Positions 50,465 through 63,900 of a stretch of DNA of 64,000 nucleotides are shown piece by piece; positions within the stretch are counted from its first letter, which is position 1; the number at the start of each line of letters is the position of its first letter. Below the pieces are notes generated by a model that was not told where the DNA came from, searched no databases, and saw nothing but the letters and a program-made list of their open reading frames with translations. The stretch spans positions 1,609,396 through 1,673,395 of the forward strand of contig VYZI01000125.1 of the NCBI GenBank assembly GCA_013397695.1. The letters run 5' to 3'. This DNA is from Centropus unirufus (Eukaryota; Chordata; Aves; Cuculiformes; Centropidae). A program made the position numbers and the translations under genes.

Positions 50465-53400
50465 GGTATCACAATACAAGTCACAAAGGAGAGCTAAGCC
50501 GTGGTATTTTATTTACACTGTTCATCTGTTTACTATAATCTGCTCGTTTATAGTGTAATGTAAACTTGCAATTACCAAAGCCGTTTTCCATGCCAGATAA
50601 ATGGTTTAACCTGTATGTCATTCCAAAATACTGATAGAGCTGAAAATTCAACAGAAAGGAACAGCCTGGAGAGTTGCAGCCTGAGAGCTGCATGGGTTTG
50701 GGTGTTCCCCCCGCCCCCCCCCTTTTTTTTTTTCTCCTCTCTTCCTTATATAAGCTCTGTGCTGCAGAGGAAAGTTTCCACAGGCTCAGAAAGATCGTAT
50801 GCAGTTTCAAATCTACTTTAAAGATAAGGCTTTTTTTCTTTTCCCTCCCCAAGGCTTATATATTACATACCTTCTCAGCACAGGGCCGCCTGTTATCAGA
50901 TAAGATAATTAGCATCAGACACTAGGAGAAGCATACGTACTTTTCAAAAGGAGCGTTGCTGAATGTTCACAGAGAGAGTTAAAGAGCATGCTTATCGGAG
51001 CATTTCTGTGCAGAAGGCTTGCACTAGTATTTGACTTTGGGTCAAGAAGTCCTTTATTAAATTAGCAATGCAAATGTGTTTTACTTTATACATGTGGAAT
51101 TTAAGCGTGCTGGACAGCCTCCCTCTAGAGTACTTTGGGGCTTTTTACAGATTTAGCAAGGGCCAAGAGCTCCAGCTTGGGCTTTGAGTATTTCTTTTTT
51201 GTTTGTTTTGTTCTCTGTAAAGACATCTGTTCTACATGGCTCTCCACCTTGGCTGGAGTTCAATTTCAACTGACTTCCATGAACTCCATTATGAAACCCA
51301 AGTGCATGCCTCTCTTTGCACCGGGATCAGTCCGTGACTCCTGAACGCCGACCTGCATCTCACAAATGCACTCAGCCCCCTCTTCGGAAGCACACAGCTA
51401 TGGGGAGTAGCCACCACCTTGAGGAAAGCACACCTCATCCTCCAGCCTATCCCCTCCATGCTGACTGACTGTCACGAGCCCTTGAAGTCAGGCTGCAGTA
51501 GTTTGAAATTAGGCAAAACTGCGACAATAACCTTTTATCAGCTCCGAAAGCAAGGACACGCTGATGCTTACCCTGACTGATGTAGTCTTTGGTGGTTGTT
51601 AAATGGCTAAAATGATCAACAGAGAAGAGGGCAGGACCTGCAACAAGAACTTGACGTCTGACATTTGCCAGTTCTGTTCGGGAAGCAGCTGGCCCATAGG
51701 CTGGAGCTCCCATCTGAGCATGCCTGCAGGTCCTCTGCAGCAAACTCTTCTGGCCTGACAATTGTAATAATAAATCCCATAACTACACTGACATTTTGGC
51801 CTGGCCGGGTCTTTCATAAGTCTCAGCTGGGAGTGACTGTTTTAATGAAAAATGTTAATAGATGAATTGTTTGCCCATGAGTTGTTACTTCTAGTGTAGA
51901 AGGCACGAAGATTTTTTAGTGGTTTTTCTTTTTTTTTTTTTTTAATAGCATACGTGGAGCTTTCTGGGGATATGGCAATGCTCCTCACCTAAAAGATGGG
52001 GGAAGGATTCTGAAAAATGTGTTGTCCTTGTTTCTTGCATCACTCTGCCCGATTGCGTGAGGTGCGATGGCAGCCCAGGGAAGTGGAACCAAAGGAGGGG
52101 AGTTCAGTTCTGGTCCCTGTTATGGGGCCGCTGGCAAAGGAGAATAGTTCGCAGTTGACCCCAGAGAGGACTGGGGTATACGTGTGCAGGCCCATGTCAT
52201 TTGCAGATGGGAGCATCAACTGCACAGGGAATATGTATCCTCAAGGTGTTTTCCAATTGACTGTAGAGGAAGAAACCGTGACTGATGAAAGGAGGAGGCA
52301 AATCCTTCTCACCCCTGATAAGCCTTGTTAGTCCGACTGAAAGATCCGATGCCTCAGGTTGCGGGGCTTTGCTCTTTAGGCAGTCAGCCCGTCTGTTGAA
52401 TCAGCAGATCGCCAAAAGGGAGCATGGTTGGAGCAGTACAAAGCAGGTCAGCCCCATGTTTCTTCTTTTATTTGTGTTGCCTATGATTTGAGAAAACATT
52501 TTGGAGTAACGGAAGAGATCAGAGAGACAGAAATGCAACTGCTGCCAGGCATGCTTAGCTTTCAGCTCCTGCTATTCTGCCTGCCCCCGGTCCCTCCTAA
52601 AAATGAAAGAAGACTTGAGCAGAACAAAAAGACAGCCCGTGGGCAGTGGCAGAAATGTTGCCTGACACAGGCGTGGATGCAAAGTACTGCAATATACCTT
52701 GCCACTGCCAGATGCCTACTTCCCTGACGTTACAGATGGAGCCTAACCTTGCTTTATAAACCTCAGCTGACACTGCTCACCTTGTCATGTCTCTCGTATG
52801 AAGTATCTGATTTCACAGCTCCTGCCGAAACATCCCAGGCATTCAGGCTAAATCAGGAAAAGTCATGTAACACGGTCTTTCCAGGTTTGAGCAAATGGGT
52901 ATTGAAAGAGGATATTTTTGGCATAAGTAAATAGAGGCTATGTTCTTCCCCTTTGATTTTAATCTTCTATCGCTGCTAATGTGTGCTCTGCTAAAATTCA
53001 TTCATGCATCTGTCTTTCAAAGGGTGAGATCATGCCACCCAAATCTTAACTGTCCTCTGCTAATAAAGCTGACAAAAATTAATCTCTAGCATCAGCTGTG
53101 AGGCAGCCAGTAACTTGATCCCTGTCACCGAGGTTTCAGGGTAGTGCAGGGTACTGAGAGTGTCCTTGAAATTTTGGCCAATGAGAATGGGTAGGGAATA
53201 ATTATTTGTTGGGTCACTCTTGGTATTTGATACTGTTGATTGTCAAATGCTGCTAACCTGTGTGGAAAAGCTGTGCATGTCAGTGGAAGCTCCAGGAAAT
53301 CATTCTGTTCCTTCTCCTAAGGCAGAGCCAGAGGAATCATAAGCAGCAGTTGTTTTCCTGTGTCCAAACCCCTCATCTCTGGAAGCTGACAGGGATGCTT

Positions 53401-55413
53401 CCACACACACACACAGAACTGTTGGAGAGCTGGGGAGATTGAGTGATGAGCTGAAGTGCCTGCTTTTCCGTAGGTGATATCTAGGTTTTCATATTCTTCA
53501 TTGTGAGCATAATTACTGCCTTCTCCGAATTATCTTAGGGACTACCTGGAGTTGGCATAGCACAGCAGAGCAAATGATCGGAAGTGAACATGACAAGATC
53601 GCAGTTGTATTAAAAAGCTGCATCAGTGTTACATAAAATCACAAGTAATCTGAATTGACTGTGCTAGCTTAAGACCTTCTTATTTGTGAATACCAAATCA
53701 GCTCCTAAACAGATGTAAACCTAAACTACAGCAGAAATGGTTTAACACTGAAATATGACAATGTCCACCGTCTTTTACACTACTTTAACTAAAATGGATT
53801 TAAAAGTATGCCTTTAGAGAAACAAATAGATTTTTCCTAGCAATTTAGCACTAGGTGATGACTGTGGAGGCAGAGGAGTGCTTTGAAATTATTCGTCCTA
53901 CAACTATTCCAGGTGCTGAGGGCACCTTTGATGTTTGTTGCTCCTCCGTGAACTTTTGGGTTCTAGTACTTGCCACAAAGTATGCACAGAAATAGGAAAG
54001 CTCCATCTCCATTTCACAGAGACCAGACTGCAGACTGTTGTCTTCACTCTTTTGGGAGCAGTGCAATCCACAATGGCCCACGTAAAACAATAACTGCATT
54101 TGAAATCACATGCTCGGAAAACTGGAACAAATGGGAGCAGTCTGTCAGTTTGCCACGCACACGTTGCCCGAGTCCTGTTGTTCATAAATATCTCCCCACT
54201 CTCTTCTCTCTGCTATGAACGGAAGTTCTGCTTCATTGCATGGAGTCCTGGGGAGGTTTTCAAATTTGATCCTGGAAGGCTTCCAAGGAAACGGCCTTCA
54301 CTCTTTCTGAGATGGGGCATTCCTTTATGATCGTGGTTGCATGCAAGTGCATTTTACAGAAGCAATGAAACTGTCAAGTCATGGAAGGAAGCTTCTGGAC
54401 ACAGGACTTTCCCAGAAGCTCTGTCTAGTCTGCGGAAATGTATTTCTGCAAACAGATGTCTGTAGACATCATTGCTTTTGGAAAATGTCTAACTCCCTCT
54501 GTAAGTCATAGAAACACACAAGTGCATGTGTAATCCCTACAGGATTAATCAAGCTCTTTCTCCTATGGGGTGCTAGGGAAGGAGAAGTGGGAGAGATTAT
54601 TGTTGCTATTTTTACATGCTTGGGAGCTGCCAAGCGATTATAATAATGGGAGTCATAATTTACTTCACCAGTGCATTTGGGGATGAGACAGTGAACTGAC
54701 TCCTTAGAGAAATACAGGATAGGTATTCTGAATGGCAGATGCTGCAGAGGAGAAGGCTGAGGCACTGGGAAAGGGAGACTGTATGCATGGAACTGGATTT
54801 CTGTTCTGCTTCCCAACTTCAATTTGTTTCTGGTGCAAGCAAGGCAGGCACCTCATTTGCATTCTGCAAGTTTGGCGAAAGCATTCACACCTGCTACCTG
54901 AAGGATGGTTCAGCAAAAGAAATTCAAAAGTTTATTCAGATTCTTCTTTTCTTTTGCTGTTCCCAAAAAAGCAGCTCATTCATATGCACTTGACAGTGAG
55001 AGGTAAATTTTCAGTGCAGTGCAAGGTGACTTAACCACATGATTCCCTGGAACAGTAGTGGGAATGCTGCAGCAAAATCCTCATGCCAAGGCATGTGAAA
55101 ACATCTGCAGATGAATACATTGCCCTGTGGCAACAGGAATCCTGGTCAATGAATTTTGTGCTGAGTGCTGAAACAAATAAAATCCATGCCACAAATCTCC
55201 TGTCTGCAGCACCGAGATTCTCTCTCTTTGAGATTCTGTGCAGACCTCTTCCTGGTGCATTGCATTAATATTAAATTAACAACACACTACTCACATGGAA
55301 TTTACATTCTAAAAAAAGCTCACATTATGCTGTAAGCCTTTTATTACAAAATAATAGCAGTCGTGAGGTTAAAGTTTCTTCATACAGTTTTCTATAGAAC
55401 ATCTGTACATTTT
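50465..55413. other. Unique sequence without a supported gene
   Basis: No exon or repeat body is visible. A homopurine/homopyrimidine junction (C-rich, then T-rich) lies at 50707-50735, a T tract at 51930-51943 and a short (CA)n at 53402-53415. The segment 52040-52320 carries a 104-codon plus-strand frame with no recognisable domain. A POU-type ATGCAAAT lies near 51068. Confidence 0.5.
55340..55345 (-). terminator. Polyadenylation signal AATAAA downstream of the minus-strand open frame
   Basis: TTTATT on the plus strand is AATAAA on the minus strand, about 70 bases after the stop codon of the candidate terminal exon at 55414-55906. The spacing fits a short 3' UTR. AATAAA is frequent in AT-rich DNA, so this only supports, and does not prove, a transcript end. 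Confidence 0.3.
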
Positions 55414-55906
55414 TTATGGAGGATAAAAGCCACGTTCCATGTGTAGCTTAGTCATAGGAATATAGATAATGAGTAGTTTATTGAATTTCCTTTTTGATTT
55501 TACCATTCGCTTATATTCATATAAAGACTTTCCATGCAAAACATACCAGATTTTTGTAAGTGGTGCTTTCTTTTCAGAAACACTAATTTCTCTGTCAGTA
55601 TCATCCTGCGGAGGATGTGACCTGATATGAAAGGGACCTATTCCTCCAGGATTTAGCATGCAGCTAGAGGCATAAATTGGAGATTCTCTGAAGTGGATTG
55701 TAATCCACACTGGAGAGAATAAAGAGAAATCACTACGTCCATATGGAGCAGGACCTTGAAAAGCTTTATGAGGACCACATTCACTGGAATAGTTACCCAG
55801 CATCCAAGCCATGGAAGCCCACACAGGCTTCAAAACCAAAATACTGCAGGGCTTTTGTGGCCTTCTATGATGCGGAAGCTGGACAGAATATTTATTGAAT
55901 CTGGCC
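55414..55906 (-). CDS. Candidate terminal coding exon, product unknown
   Basis: I do not recognise this protein. The minus strand is open, stop to stop, from 55971 to a TAA at 55414-55416, one of the longest such frames outside the repeats. A plausible acceptor (a T-rich stretch, then CTTATTTAG) would start an exon at 55906, which would code about 163 residues from there to the stop. An AATAAA lies about 70 bases past the stop. The translation has a basic C-terminal third (KSLYEYKRMVKSKRKFNK, then LLIIYIPMTKLHMERGFYPP) and a middle part with LNPGGIGPF and PPQDDTDREISVSEKK. There is no obvious signal peptide, and LLIIYI is too short for a membrane span. No upstream exon is visible in the window. 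A retrogene is less likely because no poly-A tract follows. It may be a chance frame, given its Trp, Cys and His content. Confidence 0.3.
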
Positions 55907-58900
55907 CTAAATAAGCAAAAGAATTTTGTAATCAGTGCATGGTTTAACAGGAAGCCAGAAAAAAAATTCTTTTAATATTGGAGAGATATGGTGGGAAAGC
56001 TTAGCCCTAGATACATACAGTCCTGGCTGCTGAGCTCAAAAAAAAATTTGCCTGCAAGCAAAACTAGCTGGGAGTACAGAAAACTCCTAATTAAGCGGAA
56101 TGGGAAAAAAAGTATGTATCAGAATGTCAGTTTTTTACTGCGTATATATAAGCCATACCTCACTTTTCAAATGCTGACCCTTCACCCCATAAAAATTCTT
56201 TCAATACCTTAACTACACTCAGTCCTTGAACGCTGATACCCCCCCTCCTCTTCTGCCCATCTTGTAGAAGCACTTTCAATTACTGGTAGAGAACCCTGGA
56301 TGCACTGCCAGAGCTCCTTAATGCCATTCCAGGTGTCAAACAGCAGGGACTGTGAGAAAGTGATACGTAGCAATCCTCAGACCCTGGTGGCATTTCAGCA
56401 TTAAGCTTAGATCCTGGAACAATTGCTTACTGTGTTGCCGAACGTCTTAGAAATTACAGCTTTGGTAGCCTTGATATGAAGCAAGCAAATAAGGGATCAT
56501 TGAATCATGGTCCAGCTTTAAAAGGGACTTTGTTATTTTATGCCACGAATTTCAAATCATCCCAGTGCTCTCCAGTGAGCTTTGCGCTATGGCAGTGAGC
56601 AGAGTTACCGGAAGGGATTGGTGTTCTAACTCCAATTGCGCTTTCTCCCCCTGAAATTTTATTTTCATGGTTTTAGACACAGATGTTTGTGCCATTGGGG
56701 CATTAGCTAACATCTCAGAGCACTCTGGAGATCCTGATAAGCGGACAGGGCTCTCTTAAGGTCTCGATAGGTGGATCTGAGCTCATTCCTTTAGCTTCAA
56801 AGTATACCTGTAAGTGATGATGATTTCACCCGGAGCAGCGTGTAAGCATTTCAACAAACAGGGTGTGCATTGTGTAGCAAAATCAAAGCTATGCAGTAAT
56901 AACTACCCTGTAGCTAAATGGATGCTTTTATCCACAACTGAATCCTTAGAGGGATGATGTAGTTTTTAGTCATTCATCGCCATGTGACTTATTAAAACAA
57001 TTAACAGGCAAAAAGAGTGGTTATTTTGAGTGGTTTGGCAAAGACTATACAGAGCGGAGTTCAAGCACTGTGAGCTTCTACCTCGGTTGGTAGCAGAATG
57101 TGTGAAATGGCCAGGGCTGTGGTTCTCTTCTTAGCTCCCCTTCTAATGCACTGTTTGACCTCGGAGAAGTCCCCCGGCCATTTTGGGTTTGCCGTTCATT
57201 ATGAACTTGAAAGCTGCATGAGCTTCTCTAAAGGATTCGTGGGCTCCCTGGGCAAACCTGGCTTGGGATCTAGGGTTGAGCCTGATGGGTTTATAATTTG
57301 AGCCCTGTGTACACGAGGTTTGAGGTTTTGACTTGTAACCAGATGAAACATGATGGTTTCAGCTGAGTTTTGCTTTGAATTTTTGGGTTCAGCTGCACTG
57401 CTCGCTTAAAGGGAAGGCCTGAAGGTGACAAAGTTAACTGAAGAAACTGTCCACTGAGGGCTTCTAGGGGAAATCCAGATAGTTTCACACAGTCCAATTC
57501 AAACTTAAAACCCTCGTTGTATGTCTTACTGTGGTTTAGATATTCCGTGCGATTACCTGTACCCTGTTCCAGGAGGAGAATATAAGAAAGGCAGGTGTGT
57601 AGCATCGAAAACCTGCAAGATGCCTTGGACTGAAGATCTCTGCACACAAACCTGCAAACATTGCGAGTGACAATGCAGGTTTTAACTTTGTGAACTTACT
57701 TGCCTTGCCTCTATTTTGTCTTTCCCAACCATCCAGAGTACAGTGCAAACAAAACGTGTGGTGATTTTAGCTGTTAGGTGCTCCAAGACTTGCAAGACTG
57801 GTCTTTTATATTTCCTGCTGGGTGGCAAATAGACACTTGGTTAGTCTGGTCATGGCTATGGTTGAAATGCACCTCGTGTCTGTTGTTCAGGTTACTGTGC
57901 TTGGGTCCTACTTTCCTGGATGTGTCTCTAGCCTTGTAACTCTGCTCAGGACCTGCAGATCCTTTGGAGGTCCAAAAAGCTGGTGGAGCCTGAAATCAGC
58001 CCTACTTTGTCAGTGGTTTAAGCCCATTCCATGCTCTGGTCCTGTGGACACTTCAGCTTATAGCCCGTGCCTTGACACCAGTTAACGCAGAAAGCTAAAT
58101 AACGCAGGCTTAGCAGAAGAGGTTTCCACAAACAATTGCTATTTTCTTAGGCAACAGATTTCAAGGGCATGAAAGCTAGGTGACCTCTGGGCCTCAGTTT
58201 GCTCAGGTTGTGTCTGCACCGCAAGCATGGAAGCAATTGCCAGCGTTGGATTTAGCCGGCTGCCATGGGCTGTGTCCCAACTCAGCTGAGACACGGGTAC
58301 TGTTCCCCCTGCTCCCACATTGGAGAGACCCTTGGAGCCCAGGCTGTCTCAGGCCAAAGTCATCGCCCCAGATTGCGCAGAGGTTGTGCAGGGGAAAGGA
58401 GCACAGGGGCTTCAGGGCCAGCTGGGTGACGGGGATGTAGCCAGCTGCTCCCCGGCACTTAGGGGGAGGATTTTGGAGGGCAGAGTCTGGCACCACACTG
58501 TGTAACTTTATTTTAAAAACTAACTGTGATTTTTATATGGAATGTTTGCGTGCCAGAAATACAGCTCTTTTTATTTAGTGAAATATCCTTTGGAAAACTA
58601 TAAAATCATGACAGGTTTTCATATTTATTTTACATTCAGTTCAGGATTATACACGATCAGCTTTAGGGCCTTGTAGGAGCCGAGAGAATATAAAGGTTGT
58701 CAGAAAATTGGAGGCTTTATACCAGGCTGTTCTGATTTAACTGGCAGACCATTTAAAGTTCCTGAGATCTAGGGAGAAGCAGAGCTTTTCAGAAATGTCA
58801 GTCTTCTAAGGAGGGCACTGCAGCTTCTGATTGGCACTCACTCTCCAAAGTACTGACCTCAGCACCAGCAGAACAGCAGCAGCATCTTTAAGCTGTATTT

Positions 58901-59230
58901 TGTTACTATTGTTCAGAAGTTTCCTCCTTCCCGAACAGATAAGTTTCCCCCAGAGATGTAGTAGCATCTGGGCTTTCTTGCAGCTGAGTTTAAAGCCGCC
59001 TGGTTCCCCGAAATGAAGTGACAGCTTTTAGTCTTCCACAGGAATGTGTGAATGTATTCAGGATCGTTTATAACACACAGAGAAAAAACCATGATATTAA
59101 GCAGGATGGGAGGTGGGGGGGGGAAGGATGAAAGAGAAAAAAAAAACTTTGAAAGCTTCATCTGCCCAGGCCGTGAAGAAGTATAATGCATCCACACACT
59201 TGAGTTCACGTGAGCAGAGTAGTGATGAGG

Positions 59231-59267
59231 TACACATGCACGCACATGCACACACACACGCACGCAA
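59231..59267 (+). repeat. (CA)n-rich imperfect microsatellite
   Basis: ACACATGCACGCACATGCAC is followed by five to six CA units and then GCACGC. It is alternating purine-pyrimidine DNA with some potential to adopt the Z form, and otherwise an ordinary dinucleotide repeat. Confidence 0.85.
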
Positions 59268-60339
59268 GCTGGGATCCTTTTCAACCAGTGGAATTATTCC
59301 TTGGGTTGAAGATCTTTTTCTTTCTTCTAATAATAAGCGCTGAAATCTGGGGTTAGTGCAACATACAAAGATAGCCTTTAATATACACAACACGGGTTAT
59401 GTCGAACTGTATCCAGGATACAATGACCACATTGTTTCTCTTCCTTTTTTTTTTTACACCCTCCCTCCCCCCCCTAAAAAGTATAAAGGAGTATCATGCT
59501 ACAGACAGCACATTTTAGTCTGAAGTGGAACTGGCAGAGGATTTCAATGGAAAGTTGATTTATTTCAAGGGATTATGGGAGTCCAGGGATAAAGCTGGCA
59601 CCCGGCCACAGGGAGAGCCCTTGACCTAGAAGCAGGAACAGTTTTCAAAGCTGTACATGTACATAACTGAGCAGAACACTTTAATTTAGTGCAGAGCATA
59701 ACCTGAATTCCTTCTCTGAGGGAAGATGAAAGAAAGAAATTTTACTTCTTAGTAGGACGTTGGAAGCTGTATCCAAAGCTCTCTGCCTATTTTACATCTT
59801 ATTCTGCAGCATTGCAGGAAGCAATTGTTTGTGACAAAGGGCCACTTTCTTCCCTGTTTAACTGGGAAAGCAAATTGAGCTGCCACTCATAAAACCAACT
59901 GGATACAGAATTAATTTGCTTTTCCTGATAGACAAGATGAGTTAACAGGCCACTGCAGGTTACTCTTTGAGTCAACACATGAAACATAATTTCATTGTCT
60001 TTCCTTCCCCCCTTCCTCTAGGCCCTGAGCAGTAATTATAAAGACTCAAATCTCCCTAGTGACATCAGCTGGTTAAAAAAATTTGGATCACAGGAATAAT
60101 GTAACCCAGAGCCTGCTTTCAGCAGCATTGTTCACACTCCAGAGAAGGTAATCCTATAAAAAATACTCTTCTGTACCTCCTATGCTCTATTAATTTTAGT
60201 GGTAGTTTTCAGAACGCTTCACATTGGGATTCACATCATCTGGCCCGTTCCTCAGTCAGAAGGTACGAAGCATTAACAGCAACAGAACGGGTCTTTAAAA
60301 TGATATTTTGTAGCATTTCACAAAGGCTGCGTATTATAT

Positions 60340-60470
60340 CAAACATGCCATAATAATTACATTTACTAAAACTTCCTAAGCAGTAATAGGCTTCTGGGGA
60401 AGCCTGTTTCAAGCTGGCCTTGAAATCAATCATAAACTCCAGCCGCCTAATTAAGTGCTTTATTCTGCGG
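60340..60470. promoter_or_regulatory. Homeodomain/PBX-HOX word cluster, candidate enhancer
   Basis: Within 130 bases occur CATAATAATTACATTTAC, ATCAATCA (60425-60432; on the minus strand TGATTGAT, the PBX-HOX composite word), CCTAATTAAG and TTTATTCTGC. A GGCTTC...GAAGCC inverted pair lies at 60389-60404. The arrangement resembles developmental enhancers, but it was judged by eye without conservation data. Confidence 0.22.
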
Positions 60471-63400
60471 CTCTTAGTCCGGCCAGACGTCCCCAGGCAT
60501 CTGTAGGTATCTGACCTGAATCAAGGACTCCGGGTTTGAGCCCTGTGTTTCCAGACAGTGCGTCTGACTGATACTGCAAAACCACAAAATGCCAGATGGT
60601 TTCAACATATTACACAGCTCCCTGCATGGGCATCCACCGACAGTGTGTGCCTTCCTGTAAAAATTCACATGCTGAAACAACTTCTTGCAGTGTGGAGACA
60701 ACACTGTGCCTGAAACAAAGATTTAACAACTTTGGTGTTGCTCAGCCTCTCGTCAACTTCTGGTCTGGGAAAAAATTTCAGCTGTTCTAAAATTAGAAGA
60801 TAACGTAACGCTGGCTCGAATAGGGCATAGTCTGGGCAGGCTTCTTCATTATCAGCTTCCTTGTTGAACTTTAATCTTTATTTTATGACCGACCCTTCAG
60901 CTGGTTTAGATGTAGCTTGCATCATGGGCACAAATTGCCTGTTGTGGCAGATTTGCACAGTCATTTTGCTACATGCATTAAAATGAGACCAATGGATTCA
61001 TTTCACTTGCCAGCTATTACAAGCAGGAACCAAAGGGCCTTCCCGCCACCTGCCTGATGGTGGGGTGTATCCGAGGAAGGAGGCTTGCGGTCTGGGGGGC
61101 CAGGGCCAGGGAAAGTGGTTCTTTCACTATGTGACCTAAGGCAGTCATGAACTGAGACCACCGGGTCCTCTTGCTTGTTGACTTGACTGCTGGTTTCCTC
61201 CTAAGTCGCACAGAAATGCCCCGGGTCTCTAGGGAAATGGGAAAGAGCCAGGAAATTGGCACTGTGCAATGGTGGGAGTCTCTTTCCTCAGTGGATGCAT
61301 ACACCCTTTTGTCAGGCTCTGGAGGGCAGGTCCTAACCCCTTACATTTCCTGAGCTGAGTCTTTTGATGCTGTGAAGTTTTTTTGAGCTCCCAAACGATG
61401 CCACTGGGCTTGTCCTGAACTAGCACCGAGGAAACGGTGGGATTAATGCCTGCTTCACTATTTAATCTAGGAAGGAGAAAGAAGGTAAATTCAGCTCTCA
61501 GAGGGGAGCCATCCGGTTAGTCCTGCTTCCTTAACCGAAGCAGCCAAGTGTTGGCCCCCTTAGCACAAGCATTCAAGGCGGCTTTACCTGTGTGTACCTT
61601 TGGTAGCTCTGGCATTTAGGATCCAGCACCAGGACCTGTAGAAGATGAAGGCAGTGCCAATGTATGGGATAAAGCCTGGCTCCATCTGATATGCAGAAGA
61701 GTTTGAGAGTCCCACCAGGAGCCCCATGAACTGCAAGCGTATTAAATGCTGCCCGCAGAGAGTTGTCAGAGATTTTTCTTGAACATGCATGTTTCTTCAA
61801 AAGACATAAGAATTAGGCCTCGTGTGCCTGATCCTGAGCTAAGCGACACTGAAATGTCTCCCAGTGCACACTGAAGGAAACAATGAACTCCTAACTCATT
61901 TTGCCCCTCATGCAGCTGCACAGTCAGTTGGATGTATTTGGTAAGGCTAGCTTTGTCCTCACCATCCTCATCATCACGATGCTCAGGAGCCCCTGAGAGG
62001 CTGCCACTATGGGGTAGGGCCCACTGTGCTACATAATACAGTGTACATCCTTTTGCCCGTGTTCCCCCAAGTCCTCTATGTCCTTTCTGAAGAAGTCTTA
62101 GGTTCAAGATGGCACAAGTACTCTAACTGTTGCTGCAGACCTTGTAATCTATGGTATTCACCCACAGCACATCCTTCAGGAGAACTTTGAATTCGGATTT
62201 CACAAAGAGGAAGGAGGAATGCATTTTCTTTAAAGGTTTTAAAAAAAAAAATCATCTTTGTGTGTTGACTGCTTTTTGCAGGCAGGTTGCCAGGCACATT
62301 CTTTGAACTCCCTTTCAGCTTGTGTTTTAACTTCCCTCCTTGGTCTTAATACCAGAAAGTTTGCAATCAAATACATGGCAGCTGCACCACTGGGCCAGCA
62401 AGGTCACTTTTCATTCACAGCCCTGGCTGTGGTTTGGTGGGGAAAATAAAACTTTGAAATCCATTGGGAAAGGGCTGTCTTGATGCAGCCATGTGTCTTA
62501 CCAGGACTAAGTATTTATATAGCAGCTTTTCTACCAATCGAAATGTAAAAAAAAAAAAGGAAGAATAAGAAGACTTTATGTTGCTTTTACATAGTGAAGA
62601 AATATGTAACTGATTTTACTGCCTGTTGCTTACAATATCTCTCTTTCATATCTACTAATTATGGCAAAGAACCACAGAACTCTGATAACAGTAGTGTTAC
62701 CCAAATAAAATTTTAGTTACTTTAGCTTTAGTGAATAATTTTTCTTCCTCAACTAGATTTTCTAATATCTTAGTTGATAAGACTCCCTATTCTGTGTATT
62801 AATTTTGTAGCTGAGAGGGATTGTTTATAATTTACAGTTTAAGTCTGAGTGCTGTTACTTTGCACTGTCAAAGAGCATCTGTTACAGTAGATAGCTCTTC
62901 ATATGTTAAAGCCACAAAAAACAGAGCACACCAGCCATGTTCACAGCCGGTTTACAACCACCGTGCAACGTTCAACTTCGTAAAGGCAAATTTCTTTTGA
63001 AAGGGCAAAAAATGGAATTGTGTTAGTGAACTGTGTCAGGTCATCTACAGTGGGATGAGCTTGGCTTACCTGTGTAGGACTCACTCACACCAGCCACGTG
63101 ATCCAGATTCAACAACCTGGCTCTCTGGGTTGGGTAAAATCCATGCTAAAATTTGTTTGTACGCATTCAGTTGTTACCTGATTACCATTACGGACATCCA
63201 AGGGTTTGAACCACAAGATTTCCAGAAAATAACCTATGTACTTTCTGCTTCCATCGGGTTACTTATAGGCAGACTGTAATTAGAAGATCTGAATTAGATA
63301 TTATCATGTGCAGGAAAACTCTAGCATGGTTTTAATGGCTGGCTTTGCCAGTACAGACAGGAACGAGCCATTTCAAAGCACACTGGAATTAATGTTGTTT

Positions 63401-63900
63401 ACATTGTGACAAAGCCCCTAACCCCTTCAATGAGCCCTAGCAAGAGACCTGTCATATTTAGGTTTGCATATCAATCTTTACTTCTTTTATGCTTTATTAT
63501 AAGTCTTTATTTGTGTTTGTTTGTTTGCCTGCAGAGCACAAGTAGAAACAGTAGTTTATGAGGCTCCTTTTCATTGTACCTTGGTGGAGAAGGCAAGCAA
63601 AGGCTCTCAGCAGTGGCAGCTCTTGTCTCATTTGCCCAAATGACACTGTACAATGTTTTACCAGCACTGGCAGGGTCATCGCCCTTGTTCAGTCATGCTA
63701 CAGCTTTGAACTCGTAGACCATACCATCACTATATGTATTATGACTGTCTTCTACAGCAATATTAGTTGCATCCTCATAGAAAAAATCAATTCATACACT
63801 GACTGTAGGTGCATAATTGCATTTAGCGTGGGCTTCCTTTGCAGCGAAAACTGCAGCCTAGCTAGCCTTAACAGAGCTTTTTTTTTTTTTGTTTTTTCAG

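Larger units (their letters stand above)
55907..63900. other. Unique sequence without a supported gene
   Basis: No further exon is visible. Low-complexity DNA includes an A run near 59143-59152, a (CA)-rich run at 59231-59267, T/C runs at 59443-59475 and a T run at 63879-63897. Patches near 57135-57190 and 58165-58205 look faintly like MIR SINE (for example GTGACCTCTGGGCCTCAGTT), but they are too short and diverged to call. A cluster of homeodomain words lies at 60340-60470. Confidence 0.5.

Noticed and set aside
52017..52331. Plus-strand open frame of 104 codons
   Set aside because: No recognisable motif, and no splice sites or poly-A context. Several such frames are expected by chance in 64 kb read in six frames.
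56495..56545. Possible CR1 3' end (ATCATTGAATCATGG and AAGGGACTTTG)
   Set aside because: Only scattered words match the CR1 3' UTR, and neither the ORF2 C-terminus nor the 8-bp tail is present.
57291..57647. Minus-strand open frame of 118 codons
   Set aside because: It has a faintly protein-like appearance but no known motif, acceptor or poly-A support comparable to 55414-55906.
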